Notes under the pieces: model-generated
The model's input: the letters and a program-made list of their open reading frames with translations, nothing else
The model's database searches: none
Told to the model about the DNA's origin: nothing
In this document: positions 1 to 10,242 of the stretch, piece after piece
Numbering within the stretch: the first letter of the stretch is position 1
How the letters are laid out: each line of letters starts with the position of its first letter
Position numbers and translations under genes: made by a program
Source of the DNA: Nitrosomonadaceae bacterium
GTDB taxonomy: Bacteria; Pseudomonadota; Gammaproteobacteria; Burkholderiales; Nitrosomonadaceae
DNA length: 64,000 bases
Assembly: GCA_014190895.1 (NCBI GenBank)
Contig: BJGV01000001.1
Span: 49,845-113,844 of the forward strand
Direction: 5' to 3'

Positions 1-1
1 A

Positions 2-463
<462 letters not shown>

Positions 464-498
464 AATAACTTTTTTGTAAAATTATCTTCGGAGAATTT

Positions 499-837
499 AT
501 GTTGATTAGTGAAGCTTACGCTCAAGCCTCTACGTCCGCTTCTGCTGGCGGGGACATGCTATACCAATTGCCGATGATTGGAATGGTTATTGGTATATTT
601 TATTTTGTGGTCATTCGTCCCCAGACAAAGAAAGTGAAAGAGCAGAAATTGATGATAGGAGCTTTGCAAAAAGGCGATGAAATCACAACGACCGGGGGTG
701 AATTAGGCCGTGTGGTTAAATTGAGTGGAAATTATATAGTATTGGAGATAGCTAAAAATGTGGAAGTAGTTATACAGAAAACAGCTATCCAAACTTTGTT
801 ACCTAAGGGGACTTTAAAGAGTCTTGAGAAGGAGTAA
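499..837 (+). CDS. yajC: Sec translocon accessory protein YajC
   Basis: A small inner-membrane protein that associates with SecDF and supports SecYEG export. The 112 residues have one transmembrane segment at about 22-42 (MIGMVIGIFYFVVIRPQ), followed by the family hallmark RPQ-x-K and a basic cytoplasmic tail with the GDEITTTGGELG region. A GGAG-type ribosome binding site lies seven bases before the ATG. It sits between tgt and secD, most likely in one operon. Confidence 0.96.
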   Translation: MLISEAYAQASTSASAGGDMLYQLPMIGMVIGIFYFVVIRPQTKKVKEQKLMIGALQKGDEITTTGGELGRVVKLSGNYIVLEIAKNVEVVIQKTAIQTLLPKGTLKSLEKE

Positions 838-890
838 TTAACAGTAACACATGTTATTCCCCATCTATTTTTATTTATACTTGTTTAATT

Positions 891-2735
891 ATGAATCACT
901 ATCCTCTTTGGAAGTATCTAATCATCCTAGTCTCGGTTTTGCTTGGACTACTTTATACTTTACCAAATTTCTACGGGGAGTCGCCAGCCGTACAAATTTC
1001 CCCCTTACGCAACACCGCTAAAGCGGATGGCATTCTATTACAGCGAGTCGAAGATACGCTCAAGAACGCCAATATTACTGTCGATGGAACATTTTTTGAG
1101 GCAGGGGGGATTAAAATACGTCTTTCTGATGCCGATACACAAATAAAAGCTAAAGATGCCTTGCAATCGGCGCTTGGGAATGGATACGTAATTGCACTGA
1201 ATTTACTCTCGAACTCTCCCCATTGGTTAACTAATATCGGTGCATTGCCAATGTATTTAGGACTTGATCTTCGCGGCGGGGTACATTTTATGTTGCAAGT
1301 GGACATGAAAGGTGCCCTTTCTAAAGCACTAGATCGCTATAGTTCTGATATTAGAGGTAGTCTGCGTGAAAAAAAGATTCAATATCTAGGGCTCGATAAA
1401 GAGGGCTCTCAGATTACTATTAAATTTCGTGATGTTGAATCGCGGGTGAAAACAGAAGTTGAAATTAATAAAACTTATGCTGATTTAAGCTTTCGTGAGC
1501 AAGATACAAGCAACGAATCCCATCTCATAGTGAGCTTAAAGCCAGAAGTTCTCAAGCGGATACAGGATTCTGCTGTACAGCAGAATATTGTCACACTGCG
1601 TAACCGTATTAATGAGCTAGGCGTTGCTGAACCCATAGTGCAACAGGCAGGAATTGATCGTGTAGTGGTGCAATTACCAGGTGTTCAGGATACCGCAAAA
1701 GCTAAAGATATTTTGGGACGTACAGCTACATTAGAAGTGAGAATGGTTGATGAGGAGCATGATTTAAGCGCGGCATTACGTGGGCAAGTGCATTTTGGTT
1801 CAGAGCTTCATAATGAACGTGGTGGCACCCCGGTATTAGTGAAGAAGCAGGTGGTATTAACAGGCGATCGTATTAATGATGCCCAGCCAGGATTTGATAA
1901 TAATAATCAACCGGCGGTGCATATTGATTTAGACAATAATGGTGCGCGTATTTTCAAGCAATTGACCCGTGATAATGTTGGTAAGCGTATGGCAATTCTA
2001 CTCATTGATAAGAATCAGACAGAAGTGATTACTGCCCCGGTCATCAAAGATGAGATTGGCGGCGGAAAAGTGCAAATTAGCGGCAGTATGACCATAGAAG
2101 AAGCCAGAGATATTTCTCTGCTATTACGGGCTGGTGCATTAGCCGCACCCATGGATATTATTGAAGAACGTACCATTGGTCCAAGTCTTGGGGCGGATAA
2201 CATTGCACGTGGTTTTAATTCAACTTTATTTGGTTTTACTGCTATTGCTGTTTTCATGATTATCTATTATTTAATGTTTGGTTTTATTTCAGTAACAGCA
2301 TTAGGTGTTAATTTATTACTATTAGTTGGTCTGCTGTCGATACTACAAGCTACACTAACACTGCCAGGAATGGCAGCAATCGCGCTTACTTTAGGCATGG
2401 CAATTGACGCTAATGTGCTTATCAATGAGCGCGTTCGAGATGAATTGCGTAATGGTATTACGCCACAAGCAGCCATTAATGCGGGATATGAGCGTGCATT
2501 CGGCACCATATTAGACTCCAATATTACTACCATGATTGCCGGTGTTGCGCTTTTTGCATTTGGTTCTGGTCCAGTCAAAGGATTTGCGGTAGTACTGTGT
2601 TTAGGTATTCTGACTTCGATGTTTAGCGCGGTAATGGTGTCGCGCGGCATGGTCAATCTGCTGTATGGTAACCGTCGTAAATTAGCCAGTGTTTCTATTG
2701 GCCAAGTGTGGAAACCAGTGAGCGAGAAACGTTAA
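891..2735 (+). CDS. secD: Protein translocase subunit SecD
   Basis: SecD forms the SecDF complex that uses the proton gradient to pull preproteins through to the periplasm. The 614 residues show an N-terminal membrane anchor at about 8-25, the DLRGGVHF motif near residue 125, a large periplasmic P1 region, and five C-terminal membrane segments from about residue 440 onward that include GMAIDANVLINERVRDE. Length is normal for the family. secF follows after 56 bases. Confidence 0.97.
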   Translation: MNHYPLWKYLIILVSVLLGLLYTLPNFYGESPAVQISPLRNTAKADGILLQRVEDTLKNANITVDGTFFEAGGIKIRLSDADTQIKAKDALQSALGNGYVIALNLLSNSPHWLTNIGALPMYLGLDLRGGVHFMLQVDMKGALSKALDRYSSDIRGSLREKKIQYLGLDKEGSQITIKFRDVESRVKTEVEINKTYADLSFREQDTSNESHLIVSLKPEVLKRIQDSAVQQNIVTLRNRINELGVAEPIVQQAGIDRVVVQLPGVQDTAKAKDILGRTATLEVRMVDEEHDLSAALRGQVHFGSELHNERGGTPVLVKKQVVLTGDRINDAQPGFDNNNQPAVHIDLDNNGARIFKQLTRDNVGKRMAILLIDKNQTEVITAPVIKDEIGGGKVQISGSMTIEEARDISLLLRAGALAAPMDIIEERTIGPSLGADNIARGFNSTLFGFTAIAVFMIIYYLMFGFISVTALGVNLLLLVGLLSILQATLTLPGMAAIALTLGMAIDANVLINERVRDELRNGITPQAAINAGYERAFGTILDSNITTMIAGVALFAFGSGPVKGFAVVLCLGILTSMFSAVMVSRGMVNLLYGNRRKLASVSIGQVWKPVSEKR

Positions 2736-2791
2736 TTTCACAGCTTAATAAACTCAATACAGTTCGGATTACAAAATAATAAAGGTTTGAC

Positions 2792-3724
2792 ATGGAATTT
2801 TTTAGAATCAAACGCGATATTCCTTTCATGAGTTGGGGTAAATATACTACCACCATTTCGCTAGTAACTTTTTTACTAGCCATCTTTTTTTTAGCCACTA
2901 AAGGATTAAATCTAGGCGTAGATTTTACGGGCGGCACAGTTATGGAGGTAGGTTATACTCAATCTGTTGACGTTAACAAAATACGGAATACGCTTTCTGC
3001 TTTAGGGATGTCGGATGCTAGCGTGCAGAATTTTGGCACCTCTAGCGACGTGTTGATACGTTTACCAGCCAAAGCGGGAGTGTCTAGTGCTAAATTGTCT
3101 GAGACGGTAATGACAGCACTACGGCAGAGTGACAATACTGTAGAGATGCGTCGAGTAGAATTTGTTGGCCCACAAGTAGGCGAAGAACTGGTTGAGAGTG
3201 GTGCATTGGCATTGTTAATCGTGTCACTTGGTATTGTTGCTTATCTTGCATTTCGTTTCGAATGGAAGTTTGGGGTTGCGGGTATCATTGCTAATTTGCA
3301 TGATGTCGTGATTATTCTCGGTTTCTTTGCGTTTTTTCAATGGGAGTTCTCGCTCACTGTATTGGCTGCAATATTAGCAATTTTGGGCTACTCAGTTAAT
3401 GAGTCAGTGGTAGTTTTTGATCGAATACGTGAAAATTTTCGGAAAATGCGCAAGGCCTCGGTGGCAGAGGTTATAGATAACGCGATTACCCGTACTATGT
3501 CGCGCACCATTATTACTCATGGTTGTACTCAAATGGTAGTTACCTCAATGCTGTTCTTTGGCGGAGAAGCATTACATTATTTTGCGCTAGCGTTGACTAT
3601 CGGCATTTTATTCGGCATCTATTCATCAGTTCTAGTTGCGAGTCCGATTGTCATGTTGTTAGGTGTCTCCCGTAAAGATCTTGTGCCCCCGGAAAAGAAA
3701 ATAGAGGCAGAAGGATTGTCTTAA
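2792..3724 (+). CDS. secF: Protein translocase subunit SecF
   Basis: Partner of SecD in the export motor. The 310 residues contain an N-terminal membrane segment at about 15-35, the VDFTGGT motif near residue 50, and a C-terminal five-helix bundle with GYSVNESVVVFDRIRENFR, the SecF counterpart of the SecD membrane motif. It starts with ATG after a weak AGG-type site and is of typical size. It closes the yajC-secD-secF cluster. Confidence 0.97.
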   Translation: MEFFRIKRDIPFMSWGKYTTTISLVTFLLAIFFLATKGLNLGVDFTGGTVMEVGYTQSVDVNKIRNTLSALGMSDASVQNFGTSSDVLIRLPAKAGVSSAKLSETVMTALRQSDNTVEMRRVEFVGPQVGEELVESGALALLIVSLGIVAYLAFRFEWKFGVAGIIANLHDVVIILGFFAFFQWEFSLTVLAAILAILGYSVNESVVVFDRIRENFRKMRKASVAEVIDNAITRTMSRTIITHGCTQMVVTSMLFFGGEALHYFALALTIGILFGIYSSVLVASPIVMLLGVSRKDLVPPEKKIEAEGLS

Positions 3725-3762
3725 TTTCAGTTCTAGATTTATTGGTTTGTTATTAGGTCATT

Positions 3763-4413
3763 TTGGAACTTCTTATCACATTTTTCAATGGCGTTCTGCA
3801 TCTAGACTCGCATCTCATCTGGTTAGTTCAGAACTATGGGAACTGGGTCTATGTCATATTATTTCTAATTATTTTCTGTGAGACTGGGTTAGTAATCATG
3901 CCTTTCTTGCCAGGAGATTCGTTATTGTTTATGGCAGGTACAGTTGCTGCCAGTGGGACAATAGACGTCCAATGGCTGATACTATTACTCATATTTGCCG
4001 CGTCTTTGGGTGATAATACTAACTACTGGATTGGGCGTTATTTTGGGCCTAAGATGTTCAATCGCTCAGATTCAAATATTTTAAACTTTACCCATTTAAG
4101 AAAAACCGAGGAATTTTATGAAAGACATGGCGGGAAAGCCATTATTTTTGCACGATTCCTTCCAATTATCCGCACCTTTACCCCTTTCGTTGCTGGTATT
4201 GGATGTATGGTTTATGTTCGTTTCTTCACATGCAGCTTGTTAGGCAGCATTTTTTGGATTAATTTTTTTGTAATTGGTGGTTATTTTTTTGGCGGGCTAG
4301 CAATAGTAAGAGATAACCTAACCCTCTTCATTTTCGGCATAATTTTCGCCTCTCTCCTTCCTGGTATCATTCAATTAATATTTGGTCGGTCTAAGGAAAG
4401 CAAGAGCAAGTAA
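3763..4413 (+). CDS. DedA family membrane protein
   Basis: DedA/VTT-domain proteins are inner-membrane proteins linked to undecaprenyl-phosphate or phospholipid recycling and envelope homeostasis. The 216 residues carry FCETGLVIMPFLPGDSLLF near residue 40 and FARFLPIIRTFTPFVAGIG near 130, the two conserved re-entrant regions, with several hydrophobic helices. The start is TTG, chosen because similarity to DedA proteins begins there (MELLITFFN) and no ATG precedes the conserved part. It lies 38 bases after secF and may be co-transcribed. The substrate cannot be told from sequence. Confidence 0.9.
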   Translation: MELLITFFNGVLHLDSHLIWLVQNYGNWVYVILFLIIFCETGLVIMPFLPGDSLLFMAGTVAASGTIDVQWLILLLIFAASLGDNTNYWIGRYFGPKMFNRSDSNILNFTHLRKTEEFYERHGGKAIIFARFLPIIRTFTPFVAGIGCMVYVRFFTCSLLGSIFWINFFVIGGYFFGGLAIVRDNLTLFIFGIIFASLLPGIIQLIFGRSKESKSK

Positions 4414-4496
4414 GTTTTGCAGTTTATGAAAGCAGTATTGACACGAGAAAGTATTGGAGATCCTTTTAGCACAATTCATTACTGTGTATACTTTTA

Positions 4497-5588
4497 TTAT
4501 TCTAGGGCTCCCATCCCCAGACTTAATTGACGCGACTGTTGCATTTCTTCTTCCGATTGCTCTTGGTCTAACCATCCTTGTAAATTGTCTAGAGCAATAT
4601 CTGCTAATGTTTGTATCCATTCATTACGCTCATTAAGACAGGAAATATAATTAAACTCCCCTCCGCCAGCTTGTATAAAAATAGCCCTACCTTCTATGGC
4701 AATTTCCTCAAGAGTTTCAAGGCAATCAGAAACAAAACCTGGGCAAACTATATCTAGACGTTTGGTATTTTCTTGCCCTAGTTGCTTCAATATCTCTGCG
4801 GTATAAGGCCTTAACCATTCTGTTCTGCCAAAGCGTGATTGAAAGCAGATTTGATATTGATTTGTATCTAATCCCAGTGCTTCAGCTAGCAATCGTCCGG
4901 TCTTTTGGCACTCACAGTGATAAGGATCACCTTTATCTAGCGTAAAACGCGGAACGCCATGGAAGCTCATGACTAGTTTGTTAGGTCTGCCAGTCTCTGC
5001 CCAGTGATCGCTTATATTCTTAGCTAGCGCGGCAATGTAACCAGGGTGATCGTGATAATGCTTAATGGTGCGAATAGCTGGGGCATTACGCATTTTCCCT
5101 AGCTGTGCGAATACTCCATCGAGTGCAGCAGCGGTGCTGCTGGCAGCGTATTGAGGATACAGCGGGAGCACCAGAATACGCTGACAACCCTGTTTCTTCA
5201 TACGGTTCATAATCTCGGCAATCGAGGGGTTACCAATGCTCATAGCATACTCTACCAACAGTGGGGACTGGGTGCGTTGCCCTAGAAGTTCCGATAACAA
5301 TTTTGTTTGGCGTTCGGTATGAACTTTTAGGGGAGAGCCTTCTGGTGTCCAGACTAGAGCATACTTTTCAGCTGATTTTTTAGGACGAATATTGAGTATG
5401 ATGCCATTGAGAATTAACCACCATACCCAGGGGGGGATTTCGATAACCCGAGAGTTGCTCAGAAATTCTTTGAGATAGGGCCTTAATGCTTGTTTGGTGG
5501 GCGCATCCGGGGTGCCAAGATTAATCAGGAGGACACCAGTTCTGCTGGCAGTGCCATGTTGGTAGGTGGGTTCAGGAGACATTGACAT
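4497..5588 (-). CDS. hemH: Ferrochelatase
   Basis: Inserts Fe2+ into protoporphyrin IX in the last step of haem synthesis, in the cytoplasm or at the inner membrane. The 363 residues open with [14 protein letters not shown], carry the metal-site motif SFHGVP near residue 210, and contain the [11 protein letters not shown] region with the conserved acidic residues of the active site. Length is normal for proteobacteria. It converges on the DedA gene and lies 81 bases downstream of hrcA on the same strand. No haem-responsive site is visible. Confidence 0.97.
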   Translation of the reverse strand: MSMSPEPTYQHGTASRTGVLLINLGTPDAPTKQALRPYLKEFLSNSRVIEIPPWVWWLILNGIILNIRPKKSAEKYALVWTPEGSPLKVHTERQTKLLSELLGQRTQSPLLVEYAMSIGNPSIAEIMNRMKKQGCQRILVLPLYPQYAASSTAAALDGVFAQLGKMRNAPAIRTIKHYHDHPGYIAALAKNISDHWAETGRPNKLVMSFHGVPRFTLDKGDPYHCECQKTGRLLAEALGLDTNQYQICFQSRFGRTEWLRPYTAEILKQLGQENTKRLDIVCPGFVSDCLETLEEIAIEGRAIFIQAGGGEFNYISCLNERNEWIQTLADIALDNLQGWLDQEQSEEEMQQSRQLSLGMGALE

Positions 5589-5669
5589 GGATGCGATCCT
5601 TAATTTAGCACAGGTAAACTACTTGCCTTGAATTGGAAAACAATTTATCTGGCGTCGCAAGTTTAATTA

Positions 5670-6689
5670 TCAGTGATATGACAGTGCATTGGAGAGTAAC
5701 TTGGCAGTTATATCTACAATTGGAATAATACGTTCGTAGGCCATACGAGTAGGACCTACAACGCCAACCGTACCAACAATTTTACCATCTATTTCATAGG
5801 GCGCGGTGACCACGCTGTACTCATCTAACGTCACCACACCGGACTCACCACCAATGAATATCTGTACGCCTTGTGCTTTACGGCTAGATTCCATTAGTTT
5901 CAGTAATGCAGTTTTCCGCTCAAATAGAGCAAATAATCTTTTTAAACTAGCCATATTACTAGCCAAGTCACGCACATCAAGTAGGTTGTGTTCCCCCGTT
6001 ATCACAACAACTTCATTATTTTCATTGATTGCCTCTCCGCTGATTTCGATAGCTGCCGTCATTAAATTAGTCATATCGTTATGTAATTTTTTAAGTTCTT
6101 CTTGAAGGCGGCCACGGATTTCTTCCAAAGCGCAACCCGCATAGTTTCGATTAATAAAATTAGCTGCTTCGATTAGTTCTTTTTGACTATAGATTTTATC
6201 TACAAAGAGCACGCGATTCTGTACGTTGCCCTCAGGTGTAACAATAATGAGCAGGATACGTTTTTCTGACAAAGCCATAAATTCAATGTAACGAAAAACT
6301 TCGCTGCCATTTTTTGGAGTCACTACTACCCCTGCAAAATGAGTTAATTCAGCAAGTAATTGTGAAGCTGAGTTACGCAATCGTGATGGATTATTAAGAT
6401 GAAATTGATTTTCTAGATGATTAATTTCAATAGTGTCCAAGGGTTTGATAATGAGTAATGTATCTACAAAGAAACGGTAGCCTTGTCGTGTAGGAATTCT
6501 TCCAGAGGAAGTATGGGGGCTAGTCACCAAGCCCATTTTTTCAAGATCAGCCATCACATTGCGAATAGTGGCCGGGCTTAGATCTAGTCCAGAGAATTTG
6601 GAGAGTGATCTAGAGCCTACTGGCTGACCCTCTCTGATATAACGTTCAACAAGAGTTTTGAGTAGAATTTGGGCGCGCTGATTAAGCAT
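5670..6689 (-). CDS. hrcA: Heat-inducible transcription repressor HrcA
   Basis: HrcA represses groE and/or dnaK operons by binding CIRCE operators and depends on GroEL for activity. The 339 residues start with an N-terminal winged helix (LSPATIRNVMADLEKMGLV at about 40-60, followed by SSGRIPT), then a GAF-like core and dimerisation domain ending in the VVGPTRMAYERIIPIVD motif. I looked upstream for CIRCE (TTAGCACTC-N9-GAGTGCTAA) and did not find it, so autoregulation through CIRCE is not supported here. It is divergent from nadK. Confidence 0.96.
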   Translation of the reverse strand: MLNQRAQILLKTLVERYIREGQPVGSRSLSKFSGLDLSPATIRNVMADLEKMGLVTSPHTSSGRIPTRQGYRFFVDTLLIIKPLDTIEINHLENQFHLNNPSRLRNSASQLLAELTHFAGVVVTPKNGSEVFRYIEFMALSEKRILLIIVTPEGNVQNRVLFVDKIYSQKELIEAANFINRNYAGCALEEIRGRLQEELKKLHNDMTNLMTAAIEISGEAINENNEVVVITGEHNLLDVRDLASNMASLKRLFALFERKTALLKLMESSRKAQGVQIFIGGESGVVTLDEYSVVTAPYEIDGKIVGTVGVVGPTRMAYERIIPIVDITAKLLSNALSYH

Positions 6690-6853
6690 ATATTGACATT
6701 CTACACTAAGGATCCAGACCTGCGGATCTGGTAATGAATAAAGTACGCATTCTGTAAGAAAATATGGAATCTTTTGTCACTTGCAGTTCAATATGGTTTA
6801 ATCTTAAAAATATTATCCATCGTGATCAAATAATTTTTTGCGCTTAGCCCAAT

Positions 6854-7726
6854 ATGAATCTCTCATTTAAGACCATAGCTTTAATCAGTAAACATCAAAA
6901 TCTAGGCGTGATGTCACCATTGTTACGTATAGGAAATTTTCTTGAAAGTCGTAATCTTGAGGTTTTATTAGATAGCTTCACTGCTACTCATATAACAGAG
7001 AAAGAGTATACGATTTTGACTCTGGATGAGATTGGTGTGCAGGCCGATCTTGTTATCGTTCTAGGAGGCGACGGAACTATGCTGAATATTGCCCGTAAAT
7101 TGGCATTCTTTGACGTGCCATTAGTGGGTATTAATCAGGGCCGACTGGGGTTTCTGACAGATCTGTCTATTGACACTATGTTAGAAACTCTGGGCTCTAT
7201 TCTTGATGGACGGTATATTATCGAGCGCCGCATGTTACTCACTGCTGAAGTAATGCGCAATGAAGTTCTTTTATTCAATGCCTTAGCTTTAAATGATGTG
7301 GCGGTTAATCGAGGTATCGGTGGAAATATGATAGAGTTTGAGGTGCATGTCGACAATGAATATGTTTATTCATTGCGCTCTGATGGACTAATTATAACCA
7401 CCCCCACTGGCTCTACTGCCTATGCTCTATCTTCGGGTGGGCCAATTTTGCATCCCAGTCTTGATTCAATTGCTTTAGTACCAGTGTGCCCCCATACCCT
7501 AAGTAATCGTCCTATCGTAGTAGGGCCTGATGCGGTAATAGAAGTTCTCATGCATCACACCGAAGACGCACGCATCCATTCCGATAGCCATGCTCATTTT
7601 GGTCTACAAGAGAATGACAAGGTTGTTGTGCGGCGCTCCCCGCATGCTGTGAAGTTATTACATTCTTCCAGTCATAGTTATTATCGGATGTTGCGCGAGA
7701 AGTTGGGTTGGGTTGAGTTTTCCTAG
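6854..7726 (+). CDS. nadK: NAD kinase
   Basis: Phosphorylates NAD+ to NADP+ in the cytoplasm. The 290 residues contain the GGDGTML signature near residue 72, the NDVAVNRG region and the TPTGSTAYALSSGGPI loop that shapes the nucleotide site. Length matches the family. recN follows after 23 bases, so the two are likely one transcript, the common nadK-recN arrangement next to hrcA in betaproteobacteria. Confidence 0.97.
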   Translation: MNLSFKTIALISKHQNLGVMSPLLRIGNFLESRNLEVLLDSFTATHITEKEYTILTLDEIGVQADLVIVLGGDGTMLNIARKLAFFDVPLVGINQGRLGFLTDLSIDTMLETLGSILDGRYIIERRMLLTAEVMRNEVLLFNALALNDVAVNRGIGGNMIEFEVHVDNEYVYSLRSDGLIITTPTGSTAYALSSGGPILHPSLDSIALVPVCPHTLSNRPIVVGPDAVIEVLMHHTEDARIHSDSHAHFGLQENDKVVVRRSPHAVKLLHSSSHSYYRMLREKLGWVEFS

Positions 7727-7749
7727 AGAGCGATGAATATATTCCCATT

Positions 7750-9432
7750 ATGTTAAGGTTCTTGAGCGTACAAGATTTTGTGATTGTTGATCAAATGGAA
7801 TTAAATTTTGTTCCCGGTTTCACCGTTTTGACTGGCGAAACTGGGGCAGGAAAATCAATTTTGATTGATGCGCTATCACTCGTTTTAGGTAAACGTGGTG
7901 ACGCGACCGAAGTGCGAGATGGTTGTGACCGGGCAGAAATCAATGCAGAGTTTGATGTGAGTGAGTTACCAGAATTACTAGATTGGCTTCAAGAGAATGA
8001 TTTAGAGAATGAGGATGACAGTAAGAGCACATGTTTGATGCGTCGGGTTATAGAAATTAATGGACGTTCCCGAGGTTTTATTAATGGCCGTCTTGTGACC
8101 TTGCAGCAATTACGTGCGGCGGGGGAGAAGTTAGTAGACATACATGGCCAGCATGAACATCAATCTCTATTACGTAGTGAAACACAGCGCGATCTACTGG
8201 ATAATTTTTCAGGTAGTTGTGAATTAGTTAAGAAAGTTTCTACAGCCTATCTGCGTTGGCAGAACTTACATCAGCAACGCATCATTTGGGAAAAAAATGT
8301 TGCTGTATTTATGAAAGAGAAAGAGCAGTTGGAATGGCAAGCTCATGAACTTGCCACATTAAATTTTTCATTAGATGAATGGCAAGTACTACAAAATGAC
8401 CATAGTCGATTATCTCATGTAGTAGCGCTAGTTGAAGCGGTGCAAGTGTCCATAGAAACTATTTCAGAAGGCGAATTTACCTCGCTGACACAAGTAAATT
8501 CAGTGATCTCACGTTTGCGTAATGTATTAGATTTTGATACAGATCTTAGAACAATAATCGATTTACTGGAATCAGCACAAATCCAATTACAGGAAGCGAC
8601 TTATGAACTGTCACGTTATCAGCAACGTCTTGATGTAGATCCGAAAAAGTTTCAAGAAGTAGAGGATCGACTTACTGCGATCTATGCTATCTCCAGAAAA
8701 TATCACGTTGCCCCAGGTGAATTACCAAGTGTACTGAACGTAGTCAATGAAAAGTTAGAGATATTTAGTCGCAATGGCAATAGTGAAGAAATCGCAAAAG
8801 AAGAGAGAGTGACTTTAGATGAATATCTAAAATTTTCTCAAGCGCTAAGTGTTGTGAGAGAGAAATCAGCCAAGGATCTCTCTCGGCAAGTCACTTCTGT
8901 GATGCAAACTTTAGCAATGGCAGGTGATTTTTCTGTGATGCTTACACCATTAAAGTCAGGTAATGTTCATGGTATAGAGCAAATAGAGTTTCAAATTTCT
9001 ACCCACCAAGGAGCACCACTTAGGGCCTTGGTAAAAGTTGCATCCGGTGGAGAGTTGTCACGTATTAGTTTGGCAATACAAGTGATCACGAGTAAGATTA
9101 GTAAAGCATCGACGCTGATATTTGACGAGGTAGATGTAGGTATTGGTGGGCGCATAGCAGAGATAGTTGGCGGACTGTTAAAGAAATTAGGTACAGAACG
9201 TCAGGTAATGTGTGTGACGCATCTTGCACAAGTTGCATCAGCAGGAGACCAGCAATGGCAAGTGATTAAATTAAATGACCTAACTAAGGATGGCACAGTG
9301 TTGAGCCGCATTAATATACTTAGCACAAAAGAACGGATTGAAGAGATTGCCCGTATGCTAGGAGGTAAAGAAATTACCGAGACCACTCGTAAGCATGCTG
9401 CAGAAATGTTGCGCATGAGCGGAAGGTTGTGA
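7750..9432 (+). CDS. recN: DNA repair protein RecN
   Basis: An SMC-like ATPase that acts in double-strand-break repair, holding broken ends together during recombination. The 560 residues have Walker A GETGAGKS near residue 30, a coiled-coil middle part at about 160-370, the ABC signature around VASGGELSRISLA, and Walker B LIFDEVDVGIGG near residue 460. Length is normal. No obvious LexA box is seen in the short gap after nadK. Confidence 0.97.
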   Translation: MLRFLSVQDFVIVDQMELNFVPGFTVLTGETGAGKSILIDALSLVLGKRGDATEVRDGCDRAEINAEFDVSELPELLDWLQENDLENEDDSKSTCLMRRVIEINGRSRGFINGRLVTLQQLRAAGEKLVDIHGQHEHQSLLRSETQRDLLDNFSGSCELVKKVSTAYLRWQNLHQQRIIWEKNVAVFMKEKEQLEWQAHELATLNFSLDEWQVLQNDHSRLSHVVALVEAVQVSIETISEGEFTSLTQVNSVISRLRNVLDFDTDLRTIIDLLESAQIQLQEATYELSRYQQRLDVDPKKFQEVEDRLTAIYAISRKYHVAPGELPSVLNVVNEKLEIFSRNGNSEEIAKEERVTLDEYLKFSQALSVVREKSAKDLSRQVTSVMQTLAMAGDFSVMLTPLKSGNVHGIEQIEFQISTHQGAPLRALVKVASGGELSRISLAIQVITSKISKASTLIFDEVDVGIGGRIAEIVGGLLKKLGTERQVMCVTHLAQVASAGDQQWQVIKLNDLTKDGTVLSRINILSTKERIEEIARMLGGKEITETTRKHAAEMLRMSGRL

Positions 9433-9535
9433 GGGAGTACAGAAGATTTCATCTTACTATGCTTTGTGTAGACTCTTTGTTTAATATTCGAAAGAACATC
9501 GTTCCCAAAAAATTCACAGGGATATTGGATTAATT

Positions 9536-9922
9536 ATGAGTATCTATGCAGTAGCTGCAGTAGGTGTAGGGGCAGCATTAGGAGCATGGCTACGCTGGTG
9601 GCTCGACCTGATATTAAACCCCATATTTCCATTGCTCCCTTTCGGTACTTTACTGGCTAACCTAGTTGGGGGGTATCTCGTAGGCATTGCAGTAGAGTAT
9701 TCTTTTTATAATGCCGCACTATCATTTGAGGCAAGATTATTCATCGTCACTGGTTTTCTTGGCGGACTAACTACTTTTTCAACTTTTTCTTCCGAAACAG
9801 TGTTGTTGCTATTACGTGAGCAATATGGTTGGGCTCTTGCTATGATTTCTTCTCATTTGCTGGGTTCTCTGGTAATGACAGTATTAGGGATATTCACTGT
9901 GAGATTCTTTACGCAGCATTAG
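9536..9922 (+). CDS. crcB: Fluoride ion exporter CrcB (Fluc channel)
   Basis: Dimeric inner-membrane channel that lets toxic fluoride leave the cell. The 128 residues have four membrane helices, the early GAALGAWLRWW motif, NLVGGYLVG near residue 45 (the conserved Asn), and GGLTTFSTFSSE near residue 80 with the Phe-box and TTFST motif. I checked the 100-base gap after recN for a fluoride riboswitch and did not recognise one. Confidence 0.96.
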   Translation: MSIYAVAAVGVGAALGAWLRWWLDLILNPIFPLLPFGTLLANLVGGYLVGIAVEYSFYNAALSFEARLFIVTGFLGGLTTFSTFSSETVLLLLREQYGWALAMISSHLLGSLVMTVLGIFTVRFFTQH

Positions 9923-10090
9923 CGGCATAAAATTGTCCAAGAGAAGTGGGTATATAGCTAGTCATGTTTCAGTTGGCATTAATACGGCGTTTCTTCATAC
10001 AAGTTATTTTGCTATTTTGTTATGGGAGGGTAAATTGTCATGAATCAGCATAAGTTATAACAGTCTTTTTACCTTGATCATCTAGGACCA

Positions 10091-10192
10091 TCAATCTTTT
10101 TTCTCATCATTTTTCTTACGCGGCATAGTCCACCATATAATGACGATGAGCAAAATGATTGCAACGCTGAGTTCGAGTAGTATTACCCACAT
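10091..10192 (-). CDS. Very small single-pass membrane protein (33 aa), uncharacterised
   Basis: A 33-codon ORF in the gap between crcB and mltA. It starts MWVILLELSVAIILLIV, a hydrophobic helix of about 20 residues, continues with a Trp-Trp pair, and ends in a strongly charged tail (PRKKNDEKKD). That is the classic make-up of a bacterial small membrane protein with its C-terminus in the cytoplasm. An AGGTG sequence lies about ten bases before the ATG. It is divergent from mltA, whose start is 51 bases away. No function is known to me. The rest of the 320-base gap (9923-10090) shows nothing else. Confidence 0.5.
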   Translation of the reverse strand: MWVILLELSVAIILLIVIIWWTMPRKKNDEKKD

Positions 10193-10242
10193 ATCTTGAA
10201 GACACCTGTATATTTAACACATACAACTGTAACTAAAATTCA

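Noticed and set aside
971..2656. Long reverse-strand ORFs within secD and similar ones inside recN, polA and other genes
   Set aside because: They lie opposite clear conserved genes, lack ribosome sites and resemble no family.
6690..6853. CIRCE operator for HrcA in the hrcA-nadK gap
   Set aside because: No TTAGCACTC-N9-GAGTGCTAA-like dyad found. A short CCAGA/TCTGG repeat at 6714-6731 is too small to interpret.
9433..9535. Fluoride riboswitch before crcB
   Set aside because: The conserved GGNGAUGG and pseudoknot elements were not recognisable.
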